Part shown: in pieces, positions 25,935 to 34,316 of the stretch | Layout of the letters: the number at the start of each line of letters is the position of its first letter | Position numbering within the stretch: the stretch's first letter is position 1 | NCBI GenBank assembly: GCA_910586545.1 | Contig: CAJUIQ010000002.1 | Location: 48,694-112,693, forward strand | Length of the DNA: 64,000 nucleotides | Reading direction: 5' to 3' | Source: an uncultured Eubacteriales bacterium | Lineage (GTDB): Bacteria > Bacillota > Clostridia > Oscillospirales > CAG-272 | The notes under the pieces: generated by a model | The model's database searches: none | What the model was told of the DNA's origin: nothing | Seen by the model: the letters and a program-made list of their open reading frames with translations, nothing else | Translations under genes and position numbers: made by a program

Positions 25935-27689
25935 CTATTCCACATCTTGCAGAGCGTCGTACCCTTCCTCACCGGTACGCACTTTCACAACATTTTCTAC
26001 ATCATAAATAAATATTTTACCGTCCCCAATATGTCCTGTGTATAGAACATTTTTTGCTGTTTCAACGACATCGCGGACGGGAACCTTACTCACAACGATA
26101 TCAACTTGAATTTTCGGCAGCAAATTTGCTTCCAGCTGAACGCCGCGATAGTATTCCAGCTTCCCCTTTTGTACGCCACATCCAAGCACATGGGATACCG
26201 TCATACCGGTAATTCCAATCTCCATCATGGCAGTTTTAAGCGCTTCAAATCTGGATTCCTTACAGATAATTTCCACCTTGGTAAGCTTGAAAGCGCCGCT
26301 TTCCACTGCGGGAACTCTTTGTACGGGAACGGCTTCGGCAGCAGGAATCTCTCCGGATACGTAGACCGCTTCTTCATATCCATAATTGAGTCCTTCCACA
26401 GCCGGAACAAAATCCGCATACGCGCTGGGCAGACCATGCTCAGTGCTGTCCAACCCCTTGATTTCTTCCTCAGCCGATACACGAAGCCCTATTGTTTTTT
26501 TGATAATAACGAATGTAATGGTCATCATTACAGCAGTCCATGCAAGAATAGCCGTTATACCGATAGCCTGTATTCCAAGAAGTCGGAAGCTTCCCGTATA
26601 GAAAAGACCTCCAAGCTCTGCCGGCGCAGCAGGATTGGCCAAAAGTCCGACTGCAAGTGTGCCCCAAACGCCATTGGCAAGATGCACGCCTACCGCGCCT
26701 ACCGGATCATCAATGTGAAGTTTTAAATCAAGCCCCTCCACAACAACAACGACAAGGATACCGGACACAAGACCAATGACGGCGGAACCAAGGGCGTCCA
26801 CTGCGTCACAGCCAGCTGTTACGCCTACAAGCCCTGCCAGCGCGCCGTTCAGACACATGGATACGTCAGGCTTGCCGGTTTTGATCCAGGTAAAGAACAT
26901 CGTAGCGCAGGTGGCAACCGCCGGCGCAATGGTTGTAGTTACAAAAATCGATGCAAGAGATCCGCCGTCCCAGGCAGCCGCGCCGTTAAAGCCGTACCAG
27001 CCAAACCAAAGGATAAAGCAGCCCAATGCGCCAAGGGTAATCGAATGACCAGGAATTGCATTTACCTTTTCCACCTTGCCGGCTTTATTCTTTATATATT
27101 TTCCAAGCCGCGGGCCTACCATGATGGCGCCGATTAAAGCGGTAATACCACCGACAGAGTGAATCGCCGCTGATCCTGCAAAATCGTGGAATCCAAGCTG
27201 CGCAAGCCAGCCGTTGGAATTCCATACCCAGCCGGCTTCTATGGGATATACAAAAAGCGAGATGACGCCGGAATATATACAATAGGAAACAAACTTTGTT
27301 CTCTCCGCCATAGAACCGGATACAATTGTGGCAGCCGTAGCGCAAAAGACAAGATTAAACACAAACGCAGGAGCCATGCCGCCGTTCAGGAATGCGCCGA
27401 AATCTGTTAAAATATCCAGATTTGGCACACCGATGATTCCAAAGACGTAATCCTCCGCCATCATAAGGCTAAACCCAAGCAGCACAAATACAACCGTCCC
27501 AATACAAAAGTCCATTAAATTTTTCATTATGATGTTGCCTGCGTTCTTCGCTCTGGTAAATCCTGTTTCAACCATTGCAAATCCGGCCTGCATAAAGAAT
27601 ACCAGCGCGGCGCCGATTAAAAACCAGACGCCGAAAACCTCACTGGTGACAGAATCCTTTACCAATCTGGTGAGTTCTTCTATTGCCAA
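25935..27689 (-). CDS. amt: Ammonium transporter fused to a PII signalling domain
   Basis: A 584-residue fusion. Residues 1 to about 425 are an Amt/Rh ammonium channel with eleven membrane segments (AGFAMVETGFTRAKNAGNI near the start; GSAAIHSVGGITALIGA and VGVHLANGVWGTLAVGLL with the pore histidines). A linker follows. Residues about 468-584 are a PII (GlnB/GlnK) domain: KLTKVEIICKESRFEALKTA, T-loop segment KLEYYRGVQLEANLLPK with the Tyr that is uridylylated in proteobacterial PII, and HIGDGKIFIYDVENVVKVRTGEEG. PII normally binds ATP/ADP and 2-oxoglutarate and plugs Amt; here gate and channel are one chain. It starts 18 bases after glnN and is cotranscribed. Confidence 0.93.
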   Translation of the reverse strand: MAIEELTRLVKDSVTSEVFGVWFLIGAALVFFMQAGFAMVETGFTRAKNAGNIIMKNLMDFCIGTVVFVLLGFSLMMAEDYVFGIIGVPNLDILTDFGAFLNGGMAPAFVFNLVFCATAATIVSGSMAERTKFVSYCIYSGVISLFVYPIEAGWVWNSNGWLAQLGFHDFAGSAAIHSVGGITALIGAIMVGPRLGKYIKNKAGKVEKVNAIPGHSITLGALGCFILWFGWYGFNGAAAWDGGSLASIFVTTTIAPAVATCATMFFTWIKTGKPDVSMCLNGALAGLVGVTAGCDAVDALGSAVIGLVSGILVVVVVEGLDLKLHIDDPVGAVGVHLANGVWGTLAVGLLANPAAPAELGGLFYTGSFRLLGIQAIGITAILAWTAVMMTITFVIIKKTIGLRVSAEEEIKGLDSTEHGLPSAYADFVPAVEGLNYGYEEAVYVSGEIPAAEAVPVQRVPAVESGAFKLTKVEIICKESRFEALKTAMMEIGITGMTVSHVLGCGVQKGKLEYYRGVQLEANLLPKIQVDIVVSKVPVRDVVETAKNVLYTGHIGDGKIFIYDVENVVKVRTGEEGYDALQDVE

Positions 27690-27707
27690 AATAGCTCCCC
27701 TTCTTTC

Positions 27708-29804
27708 TCATTTTACGCTGAACAGCAAGTCAGCATATGTCGGATAGGGCCACCAACTCTTTGCGGTAATCGTTTCCGCCTCATCACAGGCAACGCGCAG
27801 TTCCCCCATCTTTACCAGTACGCTGTCGCGAATCATAGCGGACTGTGCAAAGATATCCTCGCACTTCTGCAAAAACAGCAGAGCGTCTTCCAGTTCCTCT
27901 ACCTTGCCCGCGATTCTGTCGGTCAGGGCGGATAATTTCTTCACGACGCCAAGCTCATAGCTGCAGGCAAGACTTGCATCCAGCGCTTTCTTTGCTGCCG
28001 CGCTTTTTGCAACATCTGCCGCATATCCTTCCACGGCAGGCGCAATTTGCGTCTTAGCCATATCCGCCATGGTACTTGCTTCGATTACAACAGTCTTGCA
28101 GTAGTTTTCTAACATAATATCGCATCTGGAACGCAGTTCCGCTTCGGAAAACACCCCGTGCCCCGTCAGCATATCCACGTTTTTCTTGTCCAGCAGATGC
28201 GGCATACAATCGGGCGTGGTACGATAGTTGAGAAGTCCGCGTTTTTCTGTAGCTTCTCTGATCCAGCTATCGTCATAACCGTTGCCGTTAAAAATAATAT
28301 GCTTATGATCGCGAATCGTTTTCTGAATCATTCCGTGAAGGGCGGTTTCAAAATCTTTCGCCCCTTCCAGACGGTCAGCATAAATTTTGAGGCTTTCGGC
28401 AACCGCGCTGTTCAGCATAATGTTTGCACAGGCGATACTGTTGGAGGATCCAAGCATACGAAATTCAAATTTGTTTCCGGTAAACGCAAAGGGAGACGTT
28501 CTGTTGCGGTCGGTGGTATCTCGGTTAAACTTTGGCAAAACATCCACGCCAAGCTTCATCTGTGTTTTTTTAGCGCCTTCGTACGGGGTATCGTTTTCAA
28601 TCGCCTGGAGCACCGCATTCAACTCGTCTCCAAGGAAAATGGAAACAACGGCAGGCGGCGCCTCGTTGGCGCCCAACCGGTGATCGTTGCCGGCAGTAGC
28701 TACGGAGATACGAAGCAAATCCTGATAATCGTCCACAGCTTTGATTACCGCGCAGAGGAACAAGAGAAACTGCGCATTTTCATAGGGCGTCTCTCCAGGG
28801 GAAAGCAGATTCTGGCCTGCATCGGTAGCAATCGACCAGTTATTGTGCTTGCCGCTGCCGTTTACTCCAGCGAAAGGCTTTTCGTGAAGCAAACAGACAA
28901 GACCGTGCTTTGCAGCGATTTTCTGCATAATTTCCATTGTGAGCTGGTTGTGATCGGTTGCAATATTGGTCGTCGTATAGATGGGCGCAAGCTCATGCTG
29001 CGCGGGAGCAACCTCGTTATGTTCTGTTTTCGCCAGGATGCCTAGCTTCCAGAGTTCATGGTTCAACTCTTCCATAAAAGCTGCGACTCTAGGCTTGATC
29101 ACGCCGAAATAGTGGTCGTCCATTTCCTGTCCCTTGGGCGGTTTTGCACCAAATAATGTGCGACCTGTGAACCGCAGGTCTGGCCGCTGATCATACATCT
29201 CCTGCGTCACAAGAAAGTATTCCTGTTCGGGACCTACGGAAGAACGGACGCATTTTGCAGTATTATTGCCAAATAGGCGCAGGATACGGAGCGCCTGCTT
29301 ATTAAGCGCGCCCATGGAGCGCAGCAGAGGTGTTTTCTTATCCAGCGCTTCTCCGCCGTAAGAACAGAACGCCGTGGGAATGCACAAGGTCCGTCCCTTG
29401 ATAAACGCATAGGAGGTAGGATCCCATGCGGTATAGCCTCTCGCCTCAAAAGTTGCGCGCAGACCACCGCTGGGGAAAGACGACGCATCCGGCTCGCCTT
29501 TAATCAGCTCCTTGCCAGAAAACTCCATAATTACGCCGCCGTCCGGAGAAGGAGAGATAAAACTGTCATGCTTTTCCGCCGTGATTCCGGTAAGAGGCTG
29601 GAACCAATGGGTATAATGGGTGGCCCCCTTAGAAATCGCCCAATCCTTCATTGCGGCTGCCACCGCATTTGCGACGCCGATATCCAGTGCGGTACCCTCG
29701 TCAATCGTCTTTTTTAAAGAGCCATATACCTTAGCGCTCAGCGTTGCTTTCATGACTCTGTCGTCGAACACCAAACTTCCAAAATATTCCGATACAGTTT
29801 CCAT
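27708..29804 (-). CDS. glnN: Glutamine synthetase, type III
   Basis: A 698-residue GSIII, the large dodecameric form found in Bacteroides and Clostridia. METVSEYFGSLVFDDRVMKATL, GPEQEYFLV, KTEHNEVAPAQHELAPIY and VNGSGKHNNWS are GSIII signatures. It makes glutamine from glutamate, NH3 and ATP. Its leader, directly after gdhA, contains one hexaloop/terminator element. A second, type I-like synthetase lies at 35.1 kb, so the locus has two of different class. Confidence 0.96.
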   Translation of the reverse strand: METVSEYFGSLVFDDRVMKATLSAKVYGSLKKTIDEGTALDIGVANAVAAAMKDWAISKGATHYTHWFQPLTGITAEKHDSFISPSPDGGVIMEFSGKELIKGEPDASSFPSGGLRATFEARGYTAWDPTSYAFIKGRTLCIPTAFCSYGGEALDKKTPLLRSMGALNKQALRILRLFGNNTAKCVRSSVGPEQEYFLVTQEMYDQRPDLRFTGRTLFGAKPPKGQEMDDHYFGVIKPRVAAFMEELNHELWKLGILAKTEHNEVAPAQHELAPIYTTTNIATDHNQLTMEIMQKIAAKHGLVCLLHEKPFAGVNGSGKHNNWSIATDAGQNLLSPGETPYENAQFLLFLCAVIKAVDDYQDLLRISVATAGNDHRLGANEAPPAVVSIFLGDELNAVLQAIENDTPYEGAKKTQMKLGVDVLPKFNRDTTDRNRTSPFAFTGNKFEFRMLGSSNSIACANIMLNSAVAESLKIYADRLEGAKDFETALHGMIQKTIRDHKHIIFNGNGYDDSWIREATEKRGLLNYRTTPDCMPHLLDKKNVDMLTGHGVFSEAELRSRCDIMLENYCKTVVIEASTMADMAKTQIAPAVEGYAADVAKSAAAKKALDASLACSYELGVVKKLSALTDRIAGKVEELEDALLFLQKCEDIFAQSAMIRDSVLVKMGELRVACDEAETITAKSWWPYPTYADLLFSVK

Positions 29805-29831
29805 GATCCTATCTCCTTTTTTCTAAGTAAT

Positions 29832-29884
29832 AAAGGCAAAAACGTCTCTCTGCCGATCAGCACGAAAGACGCCTTTGCCTTTGG
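29832..29884 (-). promoter_or_regulatory. ANTAR-type hexaloop/terminator between gdhA and glnN
   Basis: Minus strand AAAGGC / GTCTTT six-pair stem around hexaloop AAAGGC (A1, A2, G4) at 29882-29865. CGTCT / AGACG followed by TTTTT can form a competing terminator; AAAGGCAAA and TTTGCCTTT also pair across the whole element. I see no separate promoter, so it probably attenuates read-through from gdhA. Confidence 0.65.
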
Positions 29885-29899
29885 TTTACAATTTATTTT

Positions 29900-31235
29900 T
29901 TATACAATGCCCTGGGCGTTCATTGCGTCTACAACCTTTTCAAAGCCCGCAATGTTTGCGCCTACAACAAAATTATCTTCAAATCCATATTTTTTTGCAG
30001 CGCTTTCAATATTGTGATACAAATCAGCCATAATGCCCTTCAGCTTCGCGTCCACTTCCTCGAAAGTCCACTGGAGTCTTTCGCTGTTCTGCGACATCTC
30101 CAAAGCCGATGTAGCAACGCCGCCGGCGTTAGCCGCCTTACCCGGAAGAAAATATACACCGCTTTGCAGCAAATATTCGGTAGCATCCGCGGTTGTGGGC
30201 ATGTTAGCGCCTTCCGCAACGGCGATAACGCCTCCCTCCACCAAGGCTTTCGCATCTGCAAGGTCAAGCTCGTTTTGTGTAGCACAGGGGAGTGCGATAT
30301 CACATGGCACGCTCCAGACGCCCGCCCCCGTGTGATATTCCGCGTTTGGCCTATAATTTTTATATTCTGTAAGACGCTGCCGTTTTACCTCTTTGATCTC
30401 CTTCAGCGCAGCCACATCAATGCCCTCGGGATCGTAAATCCAGCCAGTGGAATCCGAACAGGTTACCACCTTTGCCCCGAGCTGATGCGCTTTTTCAATC
30501 GCATAGATTGCGACATTTCCCGCGCCGGAAACGGTGACCGTCTTTCCTTCAAGGGTTTGGCCGTGGCATTTCAGCATTTCTTCTACAATATAAAGCAGTC
30601 CGTATCCGGTAGCTTCGGTTCTCACAAGAGAGCCGCCATAGGAAAGCCCCTTTCCGGTGAGCACGCCTTCAAACAAACCTCTCAGCTTCTTGTACTGGCC
30701 AAACATATACCCGATTTCCCGGGCGCCGGTGCCGATGTCCCCTGCGGGAACGTCGGTATCCGCTCCGATGTACTTGCACAGCTCACTCATAAAGCTTTGG
30801 CAGAACGCCATAACTTCTCGGTCGGATTTTCCCTTCGGGTCAAAATCCGCGCCCCCCCTTGCCACCGCCGATAGGCAGCCCAGTCAGCGAATTTTTGAAA
30901 ATCTGTTCAAAGCCTAGAAATTTGATAATCCCCAGATTTACGGAAGGATGCAGTCGAAGTCCACCTTTGTAGGGACCGATTGCACTATTGAACTGCACCC
31001 GATACCCGGTGTTTACATGGACCTGCCCCTGATCGTCAATCCACGGGACACGGAACTTGATTTGCCGCTCCGGCTGAACGATTCTTTCCAGCAGTGCATC
31101 TCTTCTGAATGCCTGCTCATTTGCGTCTACCACCGGACGCAGAGAGTCCAAAACTTCCTTCACCGCTTGATGGAACTCCGGTTCGCTGGGATTTTCCCGC
31201 ACGACCCGCTCAATTACTTCATCTACATATGACAT
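29900..31235 (-). CDS. gdhA: NADP-type glutamate dehydrogenase, interrupted by a +1 frameshift
   Basis: Two overlapping frames together give a complete hexameric glutamate dehydrogenase of 444 residues, normal for the family. The N-part (31235 to about 30860) holds SAIGPYKGGLRLHPSVNLGIIKFLGFEQIFKNSLTG with the catalytic lysine region; the C-part holds DFDPKGKSDREVMAFCQSFM and the Rossmann domain GAGNVAIYAIEKAHQLGAKVV. The frame shifts at a run of seven G (plus-strand C 30852-30858); six G would read GGGKGGADFDPKG, the canonical sequence. Either a base-calling error, a slippage site or a recent mutation. The enzyme makes glutamate from 2-oxoglutarate and ammonium. Two hexaloop/terminator elements precede it. 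Confidence 0.85.
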
Positions 31236-31257
31236 ACTGCTTCCTCCTTATTTGCGG

Positions 31258-31315
31258 AAAAGAAAAAGACGCTTACATGGCGGATCCTCCCACCATGAAA
31301 GACGTCTTTGCCTTC
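31258..31315 (-). promoter_or_regulatory. ANTAR-type hexaloop/terminator, gdhA leader, downstream copy
   Basis: Minus strand GAAGGC / GTCTTT stem around hexaloop AAAGAC (A1, A2, G4). Next is an eight-pair hairpin CATGGTGG / CCGCCATG with a six-base loop (GAGGAT). AAAGACG and its complement form a terminator arm with TTTTTCTTTT after it. The element ends about 25 bases before the gdhA ATG. Confidence 0.65.
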
Positions 31316-31345
31316 CCACATATATTATAGTATTATTTAGGATTT

Positions 31346-31396
31346 ACAAAAAAGAAAAGGGCGTCCTTGTATCCTCTCCAAGACGCCCTTGCCTTT
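31346..31396 (-). promoter_or_regulatory. ANTAR-type hexaloop/terminator, gdhA leader, upstream copy
   Basis: Minus strand stem around hexaloop AAGGGC (A1, A2, G4) at 31396-31379. A second small stem can present the loop AGAGGA, again A1 and G4. AAGGGCGTC / GACGCCCTT forms a nine-pair terminator followed by TTCTTTTTT and uses the first hexaloop as its left arm. This is the copy that best fits the dual-hexaloop ANTAR target. Confidence 0.72.
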
Positions 31397-31405
31397 ACGC
31401 ACTTT

Positions 31406-31434
31406 ATCTTACACCTGCAGGGAAGATTTGTCAA
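31406..31434 (-). promoter_or_regulatory. Promoter of gdhA-glnN-amt
   Basis: Minus strand TTGACA (31434-31429), 17-base spacer, TAAGAT (31411-31406). The start near 31400 puts the first hexaloop stem within about five bases of the transcript's 5' end. Confidence 0.85.
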
Positions 31435-31509
31435 GCCTTTTTGCAATATTTTTTTCAAAACCTGCAAAAAAAATGAAATCTTTTGTTTTGCCCTTGACAA
31501 AATGCAGGT
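31413..31509. repeat. Three TGCAGGT motifs in the divergent gdhA/gltS promoter region
   Basis: TGCAGGT occurs at 31419-31413 (minus), 31466-31460 (minus) and 31503-31509 (plus). The outer two fall in the spacers of the two divergent promoters. They may be sites for a shared DNA-binding regulator; this is inference. Confidence 0.3.
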
Positions 31510-31522
31510 ACAGATGTATAAT
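31494..31522 (+). promoter_or_regulatory. Promoter of the glutamate synthase operon
   Basis: TTGACA (31494-31499), 17-base spacer, TATAAT (31517-31522): perfect consensus. Transcription would start near 31529, exactly at the base of the hexaloop hairpin. Confidence 0.9.
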
Positions 31523-31528
31523 ACTTGC

Positions 31529-31596
31529 AAATGGGCAAAGGAGTTCATTTCCGTGCAGACATGTATGCGCGGGAATGGCTCCTTTTGTTTTTTACA
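31529..31596 (+). promoter_or_regulatory. ANTAR-type hexaloop/terminator of the glutamate synthase operon
   Basis: AAATGGGC (31529-31536) and GTTCATTT (31543-31550) form an eight-pair stem, with G-U pairs, around hexaloop AAAGGA (A1, A2, G4). A second stem-loop CCGTGCA / TGCGCGG follows. AAAGGAG (31537-31543) and CTCCTTT (31579-31585), then TGTTTTTT, form the terminator, whose left arm is the hexaloop. About 25 bases remain to the first ATG. Confidence 0.75.
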
Positions 31597-31620
31597 TTTT
31601 TCTGAAAGGAAAAATTTGAT

Positions 31621-32715
31621 ATGAAATTAGAAGGCCAAGTACGAATCCCCTCCGGATGTGCGATTGCCGCTGTTATTTCTAAAGAGGGAAATAAAATGTC
31701 CGGCGAACGAGTCGCCAGCGCCATGAAGCCGATGCATGACCGTTCCAACGGACTGGGAGGCGGGTTTGCCGGATATGGCATCTACCCCGCGTATAAAGAT
31801 TTTTACGCGCTGCATATGTTTTTTGACGAGCGCTCCACTCGGAAAAACTGTGAAGTATTTCTAAAAGAACGATTTGAAATTGTAAAATCGGAAATTATCC
31901 CCACCAGGAAAATCCCGGCAATTACCGACGAACCGATTATATGGAGATATTTCGTAGCCCCGCTGCAATCTGTTCTTGCCAATTTACAGTTGGATGAAAA
32001 GGAATTTGTAGCGCGCACCGTTATGAAAATTAACACGGAAATGAAGGGGGCCTATGTTTTCTCCAGCGGAAAAAACATGGGAACCTTTAAGGCGGTTGGG
32101 TTTCCCGAAGACGTAGCGCTTTTTTATAAATTAGAAGAATACGCAGGCTACTCCTGGACGGCCCATGGCCGTTACCCCACCAACACGCCCGGATGGTGGG
32201 GCGGCGCCCATCCCTTTACGCTGCTGGATTACTCTATCGTACATAACGGGGAAATTTCATCTTACGACGCCAACCGTCGTTTTATAGAAATGTTTGGTTA
32301 CAAATGTACCCTGCAAACCGACACCGAGGTCATCACCTATATAATGGATTATCTTGTGCGGGTTCAGGGACTGACCCTTGATGAAGCGGCAAGCGTGATC
32401 GCCGCCCCCTTTTGGAGTACCATCGAAGATAAAACAGACATAGAGGATAAAGAAAAGCATATCTATCTGCGCACCCTCTTTCCCAGCTTGCTGATAACAG
32501 GACCGTTTTCCATCGTTCTTGGATTTAACGGCGGTCTGATGGCGCTTAACGACCGTCTCAAGCTCCGTTCCATGGTAGTTGGAGAAAAGGACGATAAAGT
32601 ATTTATCGCCAGCGAGGAGGCGGCAATCCGTATGATGGAGCCGGACGCTACTAATATTTGGGCTCCCGCCGGCGGCGAGCCGGTTATAGTCAAAGTAAAG
32701 GATGGTGCGTACTGA
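31621..32715 (+). CDS. gltS1: Glutamate synthase, glutaminase (GATase type 2) subunit
   Basis: A 364-residue stand-alone class II glutamine amidotransferase domain, matching the N-terminal domain of large GltB. The likely nucleophile is Cys13 (IPSGCAIAAV) after loss of a 12-residue propeptide; the next residue is Ala rather than the common Gly. Other marks: GGGFAGYGIYP, AHGRYPTNTPGWWGGAHPF and HNGEISSYDANRRF. It would release ammonia from glutamine for the next subunit. Its stop overlaps the next ATG (TGATG). The symbol is descriptive only. Confidence 0.88.
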   Translation: MKLEGQVRIPSGCAIAAVISKEGNKMSGERVASAMKPMHDRSNGLGGGFAGYGIYPAYKDFYALHMFFDERSTRKNCEVFLKERFEIVKSEIIPTRKIPAITDEPIIWRYFVAPLQSVLANLQLDEKEFVARTVMKINTEMKGAYVFSSGKNMGTFKAVGFPEDVALFYKLEEYAGYSWTAHGRYPTNTPGWWGGAHPFTLLDYSIVHNGEISSYDANRRFIEMFGYKCTLQTDTEVITYIMDYLVRVQGLTLDEAASVIAAPFWSTIEDKTDIEDKEKHIYLRTLFPSLLITGPFSIVLGFNGGLMALNDRLKLRSMVVGEKDDKVFIASEEAAIRMMEPDATNIWAPAGGEPVIVKVKDGAY

Positions 32716-34220
32716 TGCGTGCAGAATTTGTATATCCGGAATTTGAAGTCATCCGCAATGCCGACCGCTGTATTGAATGCCGGGTTTGTGAGCGGCAATG
32801 TGCCAACGGGGTACATGCATTGCATCCTGAAAAGGGCGTTATGATCAGCGATGAGAGAGCCTGTGTAAACTGCCAGCGTTGTGTGGCGCTCTGCCCCACC
32901 AGAGCGCTGAAAATTGTAAAAAGCGACTGCGCCCTCCGAGAAAATGCCAACTGGTCAAGCGATACGATTCAGGAAATCTACAAACAGGCCGACAGCGGCG
33001 GCGTGCTCCTTTCCTCTATGGGCAATCCGAAGCCTATGCCCGTGTACTGGGATAAAATTCTCATCAACGCCTCCCAAGTAACCAACCCGCCCATTGATCC
33101 CCTGCGGGAGCCTATGGAAACCCGTGTGTCTCTCGGCAAAAAGCCACATCAGGTTCAGCGGGACGAAACCGGCAGGCTAAAATGCCAGCTTCCTCCCCAG
33201 CTTACCCTTTCCATGCCCATCCTGTTTTCGGCAATGAGCTATGGTTCCATCAGTTATAACGCGCATGCCGCGCTCGCCCGTGCCGCCACCGAGCTTGGCA
33301 TCCTATATAACACCGGCGAGGGAGGACTGCATGAAGATTTCTATTGCTACGGTGAAAACACGATTGTGCAGGTTGCGTCGGGCCGATTTGGCGTGCATGA
33401 GGACTATTTGAAGGCCGGCGCAGCCATTGAAATTAAAATGGGACAGGGCGCAAAGCCGGGGATCGGCGGACATCTGCCCGGTACAAAAATTGTGGGCGAC
33501 GTCTCCCGTACCCGTATGATTCCCGAAGGCTCAGACGCAATTTCCCCGGCGCCCCACCACGACATATATTCCATTGAGGATCTGCGGCAGCTTGTTTTTT
33601 CCTTGAAAGAGACCACTGAATATAAAAAGCCGGTAATTGTAAAGGTGGCAGCCGTACATAATATTGCCGCAATTGCCAGCGGTATTGCCAGAAGCGGCGC
33701 GGACATCATCGCCATCGATGGATTCCGCGGCGGCACCGGCGCGGCGCCTACCAGAATTCGGGACAATGTGGGCATCCCCATTGAGCTTGCTCTGGCAGCA
33801 GTTGATCAGCGGCTTCGGGACGAGGGAATCCGCAATGATATATCTCTTGTAGTAGGCGGTTCTATTCGCAGCGCGTCAGACGTGATCAAGGCCATTGCCC
33901 TAGGCGCGGACGCTTGTTATATTGCGACGGCAGCGCTTCTTGCTCTTGGTTGCCACCTCTGTCGCACCTGTCAAAGCGGCAAATGCAACTGGGGAATCGC
34001 AACCCAGCGTCCTGAACTGGTAAAACGTCTGGATCCCGATATAGGGAGTCAGCGTCTTATCAATCTGATGCACGCATGGCAGCACGAAATCAAAGAACTA
34101 ATGGGCGGCATGGGAATCAATTCCATTGAATCCCTGCGAGGCAATCGTCTGATGCTGCGCGGTATTGGTATGACAGATAAAGAACTGGAAATTTTGGGCA
34201 TCTCCCATGCGGGAGAATGA
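32715..34220 (+). CDS. gltS2: Glutamate synthase central FMN subunit with N-terminal ferredoxin domain
   Basis: A 501-residue protein. Residues 19-60 hold two 4Fe-4S motifs (CIECRVCERQC and CVNCQRCVALCP). The rest is the FMN-binding glutamate synthase barrel: GEGGLHEDFY, KMGQGAKPGIGGHLPG, IDGFRGGTGAAPTRIRDNVG, GADACYIATAALLALGCHLC and the CHLCRTCQSGKCNWGIATQ segment that holds the 3Fe-4S cluster in this family. It reduces 2-iminoglutarate to glutamate. The fused ferredoxin domain suggests reduced ferredoxin or a partner feeds electrons, since no GltD is nearby. Confidence 0.92.
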   Translation: MRAEFVYPEFEVIRNADRCIECRVCERQCANGVHALHPEKGVMISDERACVNCQRCVALCPTRALKIVKSDCALRENANWSSDTIQEIYKQADSGGVLLSSMGNPKPMPVYWDKILINASQVTNPPIDPLREPMETRVSLGKKPHQVQRDETGRLKCQLPPQLTLSMPILFSAMSYGSISYNAHAALARAATELGILYNTGEGGLHEDFYCYGENTIVQVASGRFGVHEDYLKAGAAIEIKMGQGAKPGIGGHLPGTKIVGDVSRTRMIPEGSDAISPAPHHDIYSIEDLRQLVFSLKETTEYKKPVIVKVAAVHNIAAIASGIARSGADIIAIDGFRGGTGAAPTRIRDNVGIPIELALAAVDQRLRDEGIRNDISLVVGGSIRSASDVIKAIALGADACYIATAALLALGCHLCRTCQSGKCNWGIATQRPELVKRLDPDIGSQRLINLMHAWQHEIKELMGGMGINSIESLRGNRLMLRGIGMTDKELEILGISHAGE

Positions 34221-34316
34221 CGCTGAAAAATACCTATTAGAGATGAGAAAATAGCCTTTGTGCCGTTTTTTCTCTCTAAATCTATAGAAATAAGGTTGGA
34301 GGTGCGGTATAATATT

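Noticed and set aside
29832..29884. Glutamine (glnA/DP) riboswitch before glnN
   Set aside because: The shared hexaloop hairpin and terminator explain the sequence, and I could not find the glutamine aptamer core.
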